Of a DNA stretch of 64,000 bases, positions 1-9,034 are shown piece after piece (within the stretch, counting starts at the first letter, position 1; each line of letters opens with the position of its first letter). The stretch comes from Vicinamibacterales bacterium. Lineage in GTDB: Bacteria > Acidobacteriota > Vicinamibacteria > Vicinamibacterales > Fen-181. Location of the stretch: NCBI GenBank assembly GCA_036504215.1, contig DASXVO010000059.1, positions 264,765 to 328,764 on the forward strand. Direction: 5' to 3'. A model generated the notes under the pieces. That model saw only the letters and a program-made list of their open reading frames with translations, made no database searches and was not told the origin of the DNA. A program made the translations under genes and the position numbers.

Positions 1-551
1 ACGATGCGAAGTCGGTCAGGGCACAGCTGAAGACCAAGGTCGACTCCGAGACCTGCTTCACGTGCCACAAGTCCGAGCGCGCCAAGTCGCAGCGCACGTC
101 GCACCACCCGGTCCGCGAGGGCAAGATGAACTGCACGAGCTGCCACAACCCGCACGACGGCAGCCGCCCGAAGATGATCCTGGCGGATTCGGTCAATGAC
201 CTCTGCTACAAGTGCCACGCCGAGAAGCGCGGCCCGTTCCTGTTCGAGCACGCACCTGTTCGCGAGGAGTGCACGACCTGCCACGAGCCGCACGGGACGA
301 ATCACCGGCGCCTGCTCGCGCAGAAGCTTCCGAATCTCTGCTGGAACTGCCAATTCACGGGTTCCGGCCACTTCGCGCAGAACACCGGTGCCGACAACCA
401 CGGGACCGAACAAGGCAAGTACCAGGTGGCCCCGAGCGGAACCACGAACTTCCCGACGACCAACTCGCGGATGATCGAGAAATCGTGCAAGAACTGCCAC
501 GTGAACCTGCACGGCACCAACTCGCCTTCGGGCGCTGCTTTCTTGAGGTAA
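1..551 (+). CDS. DmsE-type multihaem c-type cytochrome (C-terminal part, 5' end outside window)
   Basis: The reading frame is open from base 3 to the TAA at 549-551, so this is the last ~182 residues of a longer protein. It shows CxxCH haem-binding motifs CFTCH (54-68), CTSCH (132-146), CYKCH, CTTCH and CKNCH (486-500). One degenerate motif, CWNCQ (339-353), has Gln in place of the distal-ligand His. The spacing and the closing VNLHGTNSPSG segment resemble DmsE/GSU2203-type periplasmic decahaem cytochromes. An MtrB/PioB barrel gene starts three bases after the stop, as expected for a porin-cytochrome complex that carries electrons across the outer membrane. The number of haems in the whole protein cannot be seen here. 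The family call rests on haem density and on the partner gene. Confidence 0.85.
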   Translation, partial: DAKSVRAQLKTKVDSETCFTCHKSERAKSQRTSHHPVREGKMNCTSCHNPHDGSRPKMILADSVNDLCYKCHAEKRGPFLFEHAPVREECTTCHEPHGTNHRRLLAQKLPNLCWNCQFTGSGHFAQNTGADNHGTEQGKYQVAPSGTTNFPTTNSRMIEKSCKNCHVNLHGTNSPSGAAFLR

Positions 552-554
552 CCC

Positions 555-2876
555 ATGAAACGAGCAACCTCCATGATTGCGCTCGTCGCCATGGGACTCT
601 TCATGGCGACCTCTTTCGCGGCGGCGCAGGACAAACCCGCCACCACCGCCGGCGGTCAGGTGACCATCCAGACGCTGACGGTCGATGACATCTCCTCGTC
701 GAAGTTCCGGGAATACCGGGACGTGCCGAAGGGCGTATCGATGCCGTTCGTCAATCTCTTCACGACGAACTCGGCGCTCGACTTCAACCTGAGCGCCTTC
801 AACGTGGGGCAGCAGGACCAGCAATACAAGGGCTGGGCGAACTTCAGCTGGATGGACTTCGGGTTCGACTACAACCAGGTCGTCCACCGCATGGGCAACG
901 ACGCTCACGTGATCTGGGCCGAAACGGCGCCGGGCGTATGGAGCATGCCGGCCTCGTTGCGGCAGTACTACTCCGACCGGGTCGACGCGACGCCAACCTC
1001 GGGCCGGGTGTATAGCTTCTACAACAACCTGCTGGCACCGTCGTTCGCCGCTGCCGGCACGGTCGACCTGACGTCGCTGCGCAAGCGGGGCCTCTACGAC
1101 TTCGACTTCAGCAAGAACCTGCCGTTCAACTTGAGCTTCACGTATACCCGCGAGCGCAAGGCCGGCTATCGCGGCCAGGGTGGCGGCGACATCATCGCCG
1201 GTCCCGTGTCACCGGTGGTTGACGTCCCCGAGACGCTGAACGAGCTGACGCAGGACTACGCGATCAAGTTCGAGTACAAGCTGAAGACCGGCAACGTCCA
1301 CGCCGCGCTCAACAGGAACGTGTACACGAACGACCAGAACAACCAGTTGATCGACAACCCGTTCAGGCCGTCCGACCTGGCGTACAAGGCGGCGGTGGGG
1401 TCCACTCCGGCCTCCGGCGGCCCCGGGACGATCATGATCACCGGCATGCCGGACAACAGCATGATGAACGAGTCGTTCGGCGCGCTCTTCAAGTTCGCCA
1501 AACAGACCCGCGTGGCGGCCGATGTGGCCCTGGGGCAGTACACCCAGAACCAGAACTACCTTCCCTACACGTCGAACACAACGGTGTTGACGGGCAGCAA
1601 CGCGCCGGCGTACCTCACGTCGTCGCTCCAGCAGCCGTCGTTCAACGGCAAGATGGACACCACTACGTTCAACGTGTGGTTCTCATCACGGCCGGCCGAA
1701 AACCTCGGGATCAGGATGAGCTATCGGAGCTGGGACCTGACGAACAAGACCAGCCGGTACATCATCAACGGCGACCTGTCGGCGGCGCCGGATCGTTCGT
1801 GGGCGGCAGCCGACGCACCCAGCGCGGACGCGCCCTACGGCCACCCGACTGCGGTCAACTACGACAACAGCAACAAGCGCTTCCAGGGGTCCGTCACGTA
1901 CGACGTGGGAGCCCTGACGCTCGAGGGCCTGTATCGGGCGGCGAGCCTCAAGCGGACGTACCGCGAAGCCGAATCGGGCACGGACAGGGGCTACACGCTG
2001 GCGGCCACGTACCACGCCAAGGACTGGCTCGGCCTGCGGCTGAGCTACGACGACGCCAAGCGGACGGCCGAGGGCACGACCGTCTACGGTTTCCAGACCG
2101 ACGAAGCCGAGCGCCGCTCGAAGCGCACGGTGTTCGACGTCGAACTGTCACCGATGAACAACATGGGTGTGACGCTCTCCTACTTCCGCCGGGACGTTGC
2201 CTACCCGAACCGTCCGAACCGGGTGGCGGTGTCTGGCGGTGTGCCTGTCGTCGGCGCGCAACCGATTCCCGGAACGCCCAGCGGTCTGCTGAGCGCGAAG
2301 TACGACAGCTTCGCGGTGGACTTCGACTACGCGGTGTCCAACAAGGTTGAGCTGACGGCCTTCTATCAGTACGAGAAGGACGTGACCGTCAACCAGTGGG
2401 TCTCCAACCCGACGGCACCGACATACGGGCTGAACAACCTGTGGAACCACTCCGGCCAGGACAAGACGAACACGTTCGGCCTGGGCGCGGTGTTCCACGT
2501 CGTCCCCGACAAGTGGACCGTGACCGTCAACGTCACGGATCAGAAGGTGGACGGGTTCGAGGACATCAACGCGACCCCGACCGGCACTTACGCGCTGGGC
2601 CGCACGGCGTATCCCCAGTATCTCAACCCGGCAGCCGTCTGGCCGATCAACGACTGGGATGACACGCACCTCACCACGGTCATCGCGCAGTTGGAGTACA
2701 GCCTCAACAAGTCCTGGAAGCTGACCGGCGGCTACTGGTACGAGAAGTACACGTACGGTGACGCCTGGACGAGCGGCACGACGATGTTCCCGCAGGCGAC
2801 GTTGATCTTCATGAAGCCGGACAACGGCAACTACAAGGCGAACGTCGTCTACGCCAAGCTGAACTACCGGTTCTAA
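555..2876 (+). CDS. MtrB/PioB family outer-membrane beta-barrel protein
   Basis: 773 residues. It begins with a signal peptide (about residues 1-24, ending FAAAQD). A long run of alternating aromatic/polar segments typical of outer-membrane strands follows, and the protein ends in NYRF with a C-terminal Phe as in barrels inserted by BamA. Length and architecture fit the MtrB/PioB/DmsF family, whose members sheath a periplasmic decahaem cytochrome and let electrons cross the outer membrane. It starts 3 bp after the cytochrome stop, so the two are certainly co-transcribed. No N-terminal CxxC pair of the Shewanella MtrB kind is visible. The electron partner outside the cell (Fe/Mn oxides, DMSO-like acceptor, or a donor) cannot be told from this window. 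Confidence 0.85.
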   Translation: MKRATSMIALVAMGLFMATSFAAAQDKPATTAGGQVTIQTLTVDDISSSKFREYRDVPKGVSMPFVNLFTTNSALDFNLSAFNVGQQDQQYKGWANFSWMDFGFDYNQVVHRMGNDAHVIWAETAPGVWSMPASLRQYYSDRVDATPTSGRVYSFYNNLLAPSFAAAGTVDLTSLRKRGLYDFDFSKNLPFNLSFTYTRERKAGYRGQGGGDIIAGPVSPVVDVPETLNELTQDYAIKFEYKLKTGNVHAALNRNVYTNDQNNQLIDNPFRPSDLAYKAAVGSTPASGGPGTIMITGMPDNSMMNESFGALFKFAKQTRVAADVALGQYTQNQNYLPYTSNTTVLTGSNAPAYLTSSLQQPSFNGKMDTTTFNVWFSSRPAENLGIRMSYRSWDLTNKTSRYIINGDLSAAPDRSWAAADAPSADAPYGHPTAVNYDNSNKRFQGSVTYDVGALTLEGLYRAASLKRTYREAESGTDRGYTLAATYHAKDWLGLRLSYDDAKRTAEGTTVYGFQTDEAERRSKRTVFDVELSPMNNMGVTLSYFRRDVAYPNRPNRVAVSGGVPVVGAQPIPGTPSGLLSAKYDSFAVDFDYAVSNKVELTAFYQYEKDVTVNQWVSNPTAPTYGLNNLWNHSGQDKTNTFGLGAVFHVVPDKWTVTVNVTDQKVDGFEDINATPTGTYALGRTAYPQYLNPAAVWPINDWDDTHLTTVIAQLEYSLNKSWKLTGGYWYEKYTYGDAWTSGTTMFPQATLIFMKPDNGNYKANVVYAKLNYRF

Positions 2877-2907
2877 CGCAGCAGCCAGGAGGAACCCAGC
2901 GTCCGGA

Positions 2908-2936
2908 GTGGGGGCGGTCTTCGAACCCGCCCCTAC
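2908..2936. terminator. Bidirectional hairpin between convergent genes
   Basis: A GC-rich stem of about 10 bp (left arm 2908-2917, right arm 2927-2936) lies between the stop of the barrel gene and the convergent prolyl oligopeptidase gene. It overlaps the oligopeptidase stop codon. No long T tract follows on either side, so termination is inferred from position and stem strength. Confidence 0.5.
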
Positions 2937-5095
2937 TTCGCCCATCCAAACTCCGCCGGCAGCGTCATCTTCAGCTCGCGCAGCAGGAAGCCGTACATAT
3001 CCGCGCGCTCCTCGATGATCTTGTCGGTCGGCTTGCCCGCGCCGTGCCCCGCCTTGGTCTCGATCCGAATCAGCACTGGCGCCGGCCCGGCCTGCGCGGC
3101 CTGCAGCGTCGCCGTGAACTTGAAGCTGTGAAGCGGCACCACCCGGTCATCGTGATCGGCCGTCGTCACCAACGTGGCGGGGTATGTGGTGCCCGGCTTG
3201 ATGGTGTGCAGCGGGGAGTACTTCATCACCGTGTCGAAGTCTTCCTTGTTCTTGTCGGGCTGTCCGTAATCCGACCGCCACGCCCAGCCAATCGTGAACT
3301 TGTCGAAGCGCAGCATGTCCATCACGCCGACCGCCGGGAGCGCGGCTCCGAACAGATCCGGCCGCTGCGTGAGGCACGCGCCGACGAGGAGCCCGCCGTT
3401 GCTGCCACCCTGGATGGCGAGCTTCGGTGTAGAGGTGTATTTCTCGCGGATCAGGTACTCGGCTGCCGCGATGAAGTCGTCGAACACATTCTGCTTGGTC
3501 TTCAGCCGTCCCGCGTCGTACCACTCCTGGCCGTATTCGCCGCCGCCGCGGAGGTTTGCCACGGCGTAGACACCGCCCATTTCGAGCCAGCCGGCGGCCG
3601 CCGGCGTGAAGCCTGGGAGGGTGGCGATGTTGAAGCCACCGTAACCGTACAGCAGCGTCGGGTTCTGTGCGTTGCGGTCGAGGCCCTTCCGATACGTGAG
3701 GAACATCGGGATCTTCGTGCCGTCCTTCGACGGGTAGAACACCTGTACGGTCTCGTACCGGCTTGGATCGAACTTCAACGACGGCTTCCGGTGCATCGTG
3801 CTCGCGTGCGTCGCGAAGTCGTAGCGGTAGATCGTCGTGGGATAGAGATACGAGCCGAAGGAATAGAACGTCTCCGTGTCCTTCCGTCGCCCCGTCAACC
3901 CACCGACGCTGCCGAGCGTCGGCATCGCGATCGCCTGCCCTGCCGTTCCATCCAGGCTGTAGAGACGAACAGTGTGGTGCGCGTCGGTCATCCAGAGCGT
4001 GACGAACTGGTTGTCGACCATGGTGACGGCCTCGAGCACCACCTTGCCTGGCGCCTCCGAAACCAGCGTCTTCCACCCGGCAGGCTCGGGCTTGCCGAGC
4101 GTGATGGCCACGAGGCGGAACCGCGGCGCGTCCTGGTTGGTGAGCACGTAGAAGGTCGGACCATCGTTGCCGACGACGGTGTACGTCGCGTCGAAGGCGT
4201 CGAGGAACGGCTGGATCTTGCCGGCCGGGTCCTGCAGATCGCGGACGAACACGCGGTTGCGATTGTCGGTGCCTTCCGTCTGCACGACGACCAGGAACCG
4301 GCCGTCCTCGGTCACGTCGGCTCCGAATCCCCAGTCGGGCTTGTCCGGCCGCTCGTAGACCAGCGGGTCCTTGTCCTGCGTGGTGCCCAGTTTGTGGAAG
4401 AACACCTTCTGGTTCTTGTTGAGTTCCTGGAGCGCATCGCCGGCCTTCGGCTCGTCGTACCGACTGTAGAAGAAGCCCGATCCGTCCTTCAGCCACGACG
4501 CGCCGCTGAACTTGGACCACTTCACGAGATCCGGCAAGTCCTTCGATGTTGCGACATCCCGGACGCGCCACTCGATCCAGTCGGAGCCGCTCGCCGCGAG
4601 CGAATACGCCATATAGCGGCCATCCTCGGTGAACGACGTGCCGCCGAGCGCGACGGTACCATCCGCGGACAGCGAGTTGGGATCGATGAGCACCTCCGGC
4701 TGTGCGTCGAGCGCCCTGGCCTTGTAGACCATCGCCTGGCGCTGCAACCCCGAGTTCTTCGAGAAGACGTACCACGCGCCTTCGCGTGACGGCACGCCGT
4801 AGCGTTCGTAGTTCCAGATCTCGGTCAGCCGCGACTTGATCCGGGCGCGATCCGGAATCTGCGCGAGGTACGCGTCGGTCACCTTGTTCTCGGCGTCGAT
4901 CCACGCGCGCGTGTCCGGCGCGTCCGAATTCTCGAGCCAACGGTACGGGTCGGCCACCTTCACGCCGAAGAACTCGTCCACCTGTGCCGCTCTCTTCGCG
5001 GGCGGATAGGTGTACTTCTGCGGCTCGGCCGCGCGGGGAGAAGCTGAGAGGCTCATAACTCCAACCAGGATCGCAACGATGTGACGTTTTCTCAT
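2933..5095 (-). CDS. Secreted prolyl oligopeptidase (S9A)
   Basis: 720 residues with an N-terminal signal peptide (MRKRHIVAILVGVMSLSASP). The residue 30-400 region is the beta-propeller, and the C-terminal third is the alpha/beta-hydrolase domain. The catalytic triad is visible: Ser565 in GGSNGG, Asp650 in HDDRV and His684 in AGHGAGK. Family members cleave short peptides after proline; export implies use of external or periplasmic peptides. The ATG at 5095 has AGGAG six to ten bases upstream, which supports this start. It stands alone on the minus strand, converging on the porin gene. Together with the M24 Xaa-Pro-type peptidases elsewhere in the window it suggests a strong capacity to use proline-rich peptides. 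Confidence 0.93.
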   Translation of the reverse strand: MRKRHIVAILVGVMSLSASPRAAEPQKYTYPPAKRAAQVDEFFGVKVADPYRWLENSDAPDTRAWIDAENKVTDAYLAQIPDRARIKSRLTEIWNYERYGVPSREGAWYVFSKNSGLQRQAMVYKARALDAQPEVLIDPNSLSADGTVALGGTSFTEDGRYMAYSLAASGSDWIEWRVRDVATSKDLPDLVKWSKFSGASWLKDGSGFFYSRYDEPKAGDALQELNKNQKVFFHKLGTTQDKDPLVYERPDKPDWGFGADVTEDGRFLVVVQTEGTDNRNRVFVRDLQDPAGKIQPFLDAFDATYTVVGNDGPTFYVLTNQDAPRFRLVAITLGKPEPAGWKTLVSEAPGKVVLEAVTMVDNQFVTLWMTDAHHTVRLYSLDGTAGQAIAMPTLGSVGGLTGRRKDTETFYSFGSYLYPTTIYRYDFATHASTMHRKPSLKFDPSRYETVQVFYPSKDGTKIPMFLTYRKGLDRNAQNPTLLYGYGGFNIATLPGFTPAAAGWLEMGGVYAVANLRGGGEYGQEWYDAGRLKTKQNVFDDFIAAAEYLIREKYTSTPKLAIQGGSNGGLLVGACLTQRPDLFGAALPAVGVMDMLRFDKFTIGWAWRSDYGQPDKNKEDFDTVMKYSPLHTIKPGTTYPATLVTTADHDDRVVPLHSFKFTATLQAAQAGPAPVLIRIETKAGHGAGKPTDKIIEERADMYGFLLRELKMTLPAEFGWAK

Positions 5096-5154
5096 AACAC
5101 TCCTAATCCAACCCGCCCTTTCGCCAGCCTCGAGCCAGGAGCCGCGCGGCCCGC

Positions 5155-5241
5155 CCCGTCCTTCACGACCGCCAGGCCAATCCCGGGGACATCAAACGAC
5201 TTCATCACGCGCGCGACGAAGGCGTCGAGATCGGGCGTGAC
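5155..5241 (-). pseudogene. N-terminal remnant of a serine hydrolase (beta-lactamase class C type)
   Basis: On the minus strand this stretch encodes DLDAFVARVMKSFDVPGIG followed by LAVVKDG. That is the very characteristic first helix and strand of class C beta-lactamase-like serine hydrolases. Downstream the frame runs into unrelated sequence and stops at 5092, so only about 30 of ~400 residues remain, without the SxxK motif. Upstream of it lies the tandem repeat at 5265-5325. I read it as a gene relic left by deletion or repeat-mediated rearrangement. Confidence 0.6.
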
Positions 5242-5264
5242 GCATAGGGACAAGGATACGAGAG

Positions 5265-5325
5265 AAAGGAGGAAGGATGAAGGAGGAAGGATGAAGGGGG
5301 AAGGATGAAGGAGGAAGGAGGAAGG
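5265..5325 (+). repeat. GGAAGGATGAAGGA-type tandem repeat, copy 1
   Basis: Four to five imperfect units of AAGGAGGAAGGATG lie between the serine-hydrolase remnant and the permease gene. The same purine-rich unit occurs at 10989-11072 and, inverted, at 42371-42431. It is low complexity, has no spacers and is not a CRISPR array. Confidence 0.85.
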
Positions 5326-5366
5326 CAAACCGATGCCGACAATTCTCCGTCCAACGTGCCGAGGGA

Positions 5367-5385
5367 GGGACGGCCAGCGCGTCCC
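5367..5385. repeat. GGGACG/CGTCCC inverted repeat, copy 1
   Basis: Arms GGGACG (5367-5372) and CGTCCC (5380-5385) flank a 7-base loop just before the permease start. The same arms with a 2-base centre occur inside malQ at 45014-45027, which suggests a dispersed palindromic repeat. Confidence 0.4.
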
Positions 5386-5407
5386 GGGCGGAAACCAGGG
5401 GGAACAC

Positions 5408-7792
5408 ATGGACGGATTCTGGCAGGACGTGCGGTTTGGCCTCCGGCTTTTCAGGAAAACGCCTGGCTTCCTCGCCATGACGATCCTCGCGCTGGGCTTG
5501 GGTATCGGCGCGAACACCGCCGTCTTCAGCGTCGTCTACAGCGTGCTGCTGAAGCCGCTGCCGTATCCTGAGCCCGACCGGCTGGTCACCATTTACGACA
5601 CGCAGCCCGACTGTGACTCCTGCCCTGCTTCCTACCCGAAATACGTGGACTGGCGAGAACAGAATCGCGTCTTCCAGGTCATTGGCGGGTCCTCGGGTGG
5701 CAGCGCCGTGCTGACTGGCCGGGGCGACCCGGAGCGCGTGCCGATCGCGAATGCGACAGCTTCCTTGTTCAGGGTCTACGGCATCAACCCCGTGCTCGGC
5801 CGCGCGTTCTCGGAGGATGAAGACCGACCGGGAGGACCCAAGGTCACGGTGCTCAGCTACGGATTCTGGGAGCGCCGATTCGGCAAGGACGCGCGAATCA
5901 TCGGCCAGACGCTCGTCCTGGACGAGGTGCCACGGACCGTGGTGGGCGTGATGCCCCAGGGCTTCACCCACCGGATGGCGGATGCCTTCGTCCCGCTCGC
6001 TCGCCAGCTCGACGAACGGCAGCGTGGGACTCACTTCCTCGCGACCTGGGGACGCCTGAAGACGGGGGTGACGGTGGAACGCGCCAAACGCGAAATGATC
6101 GCGCTTGGCCACCGGTTGGCGCGCGAGCACGGCACGAACCACGGAATCGACGTCCGTCCGCTGCGCGATCAGGTGGTTGGTGACGCTGCCACCCCGCTGC
6201 TGGTGCTCTTCGGCAGCGTGGCATTCGTCCTGTTGATCGCCTGCGCGAACGTGGCCAACCTGTTGCTGGCCCGCGCCGCGGCCCGGCGGCGCGAGGTCGC
6301 CGTTCGAACCGCGCTCGGCATGACCAAGGGCCGCCTGGTCCGCCAGTTGCTGACCGAAAGCGTGATGCTGTCGCTCGCGGGCGCCACCGTCGGCCTCGCC
6401 CTGGCCTGGGGCGGCGTGCGCCTGTTCGTGGCCACCGCGCCGCCGGTCGTCCCGAGGATGGCGTCAATTGCGATCGATGGCAGCGTGCTGCTGTTCACGC
6501 TGGGTGTGGCCATTGCCACCGGGATCCTGTTCGGCCTCGCGCCCGTGCTCCACGCCCGCGGTGGGCCGGCCGACGCCCTGAAGGAAGAGACAGGGCGCAG
6601 CACGGGCAATCTGGTATCCCGTCGTGCGGGTGCCGCGCTGGTTGTCGCCGAGATCGCTCTCTCGGTCACGCTGCTCGTCGGCGCCGGCCTGACGGTGAAG
6701 AGCCTGATCAATCTCCAGCACCAGGGCCTGGGCGTCGTGGTCGAGCGCGTGCTGGCGTTCGACGTCGCACTCCCGAAGGCCCGCTACGACACCGACGACC
6801 GCGTGCGGATCTACTTCGCCGCAGCGCTCGAGCATCTGCGGGCGATACCGGGGGTGCAGTCCGCCGGCGCCATCACGCTCCTGCCGCTGCGGGCGTTCGG
6901 CAACAACGCCGAGTTCCATGTCGAGGGCAAGACGCTGTGGAAGGCGAACCAGGCGCCGCTTGCCGAGACCCGCGTCGTGGATGGCGCGTACTACCAGACG
7001 ATGGGTATCCCCCTGATCCGGGGCCGGTTCTTCACGCCCCGGGACGATGCCAGGAGCAAGCAGGTTGTGATCGTGAATGAGTCGCTGGCGCGTCGCTGCT
7101 GGCCCGGCGAGAATCCCATCGGCAAGCGGCTCAGCGTTGGCTCGCCTGATTGGTACGAGGTCGTCGGCGTCGTGGGCGACGTGCGGACGTACAGCGCCGC
7201 CGACACGCCCCGCTACGAAATCTCAGGCCCGCTCAGCCAGGGGCCGTCGCCGCAGATGACGTTCGTACTGCGCTCGGCCACTGCAGACCCAACCACGCTG
7301 ACCGCATCCATCCGCCGCGAACTGGCTGAGGTCGACGCCACGCAGCCGATCTCGAAGTTGCAGACAATGGAAGAGGTGGTGCGAACCTCATTGTCGCGTC
7401 CGCGGTTGTTGTCGGTGCTGATTTCGGTGTTCGCCGGCCTCGCGGCACTGCTGGCGCTGGTCGGCGTCTACGGACTGGTCGCATATGCAGTCAGCCAGCA
7501 GATGCCGGAATTCGGCATCCGAATGGCCATCGGGGCGTCTCCCCATGCGCTGATTGGCCTCGTCGTGAAGCGCGGAGGGCTTCTGGCGCTTGTCGGCATG
7601 GCCACCGGCGCGGCCACGGCCTTTGCGCTCACGCGGCTGATGACCTCCGTGCTCTATCAGGTGCAGCCGGCCGATCCGCTCGTGTTCGGGCTGACCTGTC
7701 TGGCGGTCCTGGTGGCGGCGCTGGCAGCCTGCTACTTGCCCGCCCGGTCCGCGGCGAAAGTGGACCCAATCAGTACGCTTCGAACGTCGTAG
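5408..7792 (+). CDS. ADOP-type ABC transporter permease (MacB/FtsX duplicated permease)
   Basis: 794 residues from the ATG at 5408, preceded by AGGGGGA; an in-frame ATG at 5333 would add a 25-residue tail encoded by repeat DNA. The N-terminus (FWQDVRFGLRLFRKTPGF, then a membrane helix) is the signature of acidobacterial duplicated orphan permeases. The order is TM helix 1, periplasmic MacB core, three TM helices (about residues 270-400), a second helix (about 415-435) and periplasmic core, and three C-terminal TM helices (about 675-785). No ABC ATPase lies nearby, as is usual for this orphan family. The substrate is unknown; related systems move peptides, lipoproteins or toxic compounds. Confidence 0.9.
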   Translation: MDGFWQDVRFGLRLFRKTPGFLAMTILALGLGIGANTAVFSVVYSVLLKPLPYPEPDRLVTIYDTQPDCDSCPASYPKYVDWREQNRVFQVIGGSSGGSAVLTGRGDPERVPIANATASLFRVYGINPVLGRAFSEDEDRPGGPKVTVLSYGFWERRFGKDARIIGQTLVLDEVPRTVVGVMPQGFTHRMADAFVPLARQLDERQRGTHFLATWGRLKTGVTVERAKREMIALGHRLAREHGTNHGIDVRPLRDQVVGDAATPLLVLFGSVAFVLLIACANVANLLLARAAARRREVAVRTALGMTKGRLVRQLLTESVMLSLAGATVGLALAWGGVRLFVATAPPVVPRMASIAIDGSVLLFTLGVAIATGILFGLAPVLHARGGPADALKEETGRSTGNLVSRRAGAALVVAEIALSVTLLVGAGLTVKSLINLQHQGLGVVVERVLAFDVALPKARYDTDDRVRIYFAAALEHLRAIPGVQSAGAITLLPLRAFGNNAEFHVEGKTLWKANQAPLAETRVVDGAYYQTMGIPLIRGRFFTPRDDARSKQVVIVNESLARRCWPGENPIGKRLSVGSPDWYEVVGVVGDVRTYSAADTPRYEISGPLSQGPSPQMTFVLRSATADPTTLTASIRRELAEVDATQPISKLQTMEEVVRTSLSRPRLLSVLISVFAGLAALLALVGVYGLVAYAVSQQMPEFGIRMAIGASPHALIGLVVKRGGLLALVGMATGAATAFALTRLMTSVLYQVQPADPLVFGLTCLAVLVAALAACYLPARSAAKVDPISTLRTS

Positions 7793-8069
7793 ACCTCACC
7801 CGCAAGCCAGGGCACTCGCGCAGGTTCTGGCAGCGCTCCAGGGTGCTTGTCGTACCGGCCCGCTGGCCGGCGAGCGAACCGTCCGGAATCGGACGGATGG
7901 TGCCCGACGCCGCACAGGCCGAAGGCGGCCGGCGCGGCCTGCTCCGCAGATCATGGCGAAAATCGCGATGCAACCTTTCCCTCCGCCCGCGCGTATTAGT
8001 GGTATCGCTCTTGCGCATGCTGGGCGATGTCCCATCGTCGGCAGCCCGACGGGCGCGGGAGAGCCTCCA

Positions 8070-8273
8070 ATGACACTTGCAGCCACAACCGTCAGAGCAA
8101 CCGGCGCCCTTGCCGTGATGTGCACGGTTCTGGCGATCGCGACCATCTGGGTGATGATGACCGACCCCGTTACGGTGGCCACCGCTGTCAACCAGGGCGA
8201 CCTGTCCTCGGTCTTCTCGCTGCTGTCCCACGCGCTTGCCAGCGCGTTCCGCGCCCTCGTCCGGTACCTGTGA
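8070..8273 (+). CDS. Small hypothetical membrane protein (67 aa)
   Basis: The ATG at 8070 follows a GGGAG element. The product has one clear hydrophobic helix (about residues 10-30, ATGALAVMCTVLAIATIWV), a short polar stretch and a second weaker hydrophobic segment at the C-terminus (LLSHALASAFRALVRYL). I do not recognise it. The reading frame extends upstream to 7953, but that extension lacks a ribosome-binding site and has unusual composition. It sits alone between a permease and a convergent gene; whether it is expressed is uncertain. Confidence 0.5.
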   Translation: MTLAATTVRATGALAVMCTVLAIATIWVMMTDPVTVATAVNQGDLSSVFSLLSHALASAFRALVRYL

Positions 8274-8371
8274 TCCGGCCCGGATCGTCCGGAGTCACCG
8301 GGCATGGACCGCAAACACCGATCGCGTCCTGGCTGAAAGCGTCATCACTCCCGGAGTGACGCCACCCGCGG

Positions 8372-8881
8372 CTACCCCAGGTCCTGACGAATCCGATGCG
8401 AGACGGTTCGCGCCGCTTTCGTTTCGAAGCGGCCGGACTGCGACTCGTATCCGATGCGCCTGTAGCAGGCGGCAAGGCTCGCCGCGTCTTTCACCTCAGG
8501 TGCGGCCGCCACCTCGAGTGCGTGCTGCAGTTCGTGTCCCAGCAGCTCGATGCGGGTATCCGGTGTGACGTTCCAGCGATCCACCCAGACCAGCACGAAC
8601 CGGAGGCCGCCCGTGCTCGTGAGATACCGCAGGTTGGCGTGAACGTCCGAGACTGCGACGCCTGTCGGAATCTGCTCGGTCACGTAGACGACGACGTCGG
8701 TGTTGGCGAGGCGACGTGACAGCCCGCGGAAGACGGCCGACCGCTCGAGGGCCTCCTGGATCACGCGTCGCGCGCCCGGCGAAAGTCCGCGCAGGTGCGG
8801 TTCGCCGTCCGAGGCGTGGGCCGCTTGGACTGAAGTCGCGACGAGCAGCGCGAGGAGAGCGACGAAGAACGCAGGGCGCAT
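8372..8881 (-). CDS. Secreted hypothetical protein with HELxH metal-binding motif
   Basis: 169 residues with a signal peptide (MRPAFFVALLALLVATSVQA). Around residue 118 it carries GHELQHALEVA. The His-Glu-x-x-His arrangement is typical of zinc metallopeptidases, though no third ligand can be assigned. The rest (a SAVFRGLSRRLANTDVVVYV segment, then TGGLRFVLVWVD) resembles short secreted proteins common in Acidobacteriota whose function is unknown. It may be a small extracytoplasmic metalloprotease or a catalytically idle relative. It is a single gene on the minus strand. Confidence 0.65.
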   Translation of the reverse strand: MRPAFFVALLALLVATSVQAAHASDGEPHLRGLSPGARRVIQEALERSAVFRGLSRRLANTDVVVYVTEQIPTGVAVSDVHANLRYLTSTGGLRFVLVWVDRWNVTPDTRIELLGHELQHALEVAAAPEVKDAASLAACYRRIGYESQSGRFETKAARTVSHRIRQDLG

Positions 8882-8945
8882 GGTCGCCTCCGCAAACAGG
8901 CCAGGATCTTGGTGATTCCGGCCTCTGAAAGCAGAGACGACTGTG

Positions 8946-8998
8946 CCCGCGAAAACGATCTTACCGGGACGTTCGTTTTCCCTCTGTTTCTCGCGGGA
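8946..8998 (-). terminator. Nested inverted repeat downstream of the M24 peptidase gene
   Basis: Outer arms CCCGCGA (8946-8952) and TCGCGGG (8991-8997) enclose inner arms GAAAACGA (8951-8958) and TCGTTTTC (8973-8980). It lies about 40 bases past the stop of the minus-strand operon, so it may terminate it. There is no clean T tract. Confidence 0.35.
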
Positions 8999-9034
8999 AT
9001 GCCGACATCGCGCCGTAGCGTCGTCCGAGGAACT

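Noticed and set aside
5092..5517. 141-residue minus-strand protein covering the remnant, repeat and permease start
   Set aside because: Most of it is translated repeat DNA or antisense of the permease. Only the short serine-hydrolase-like part is meaningful.
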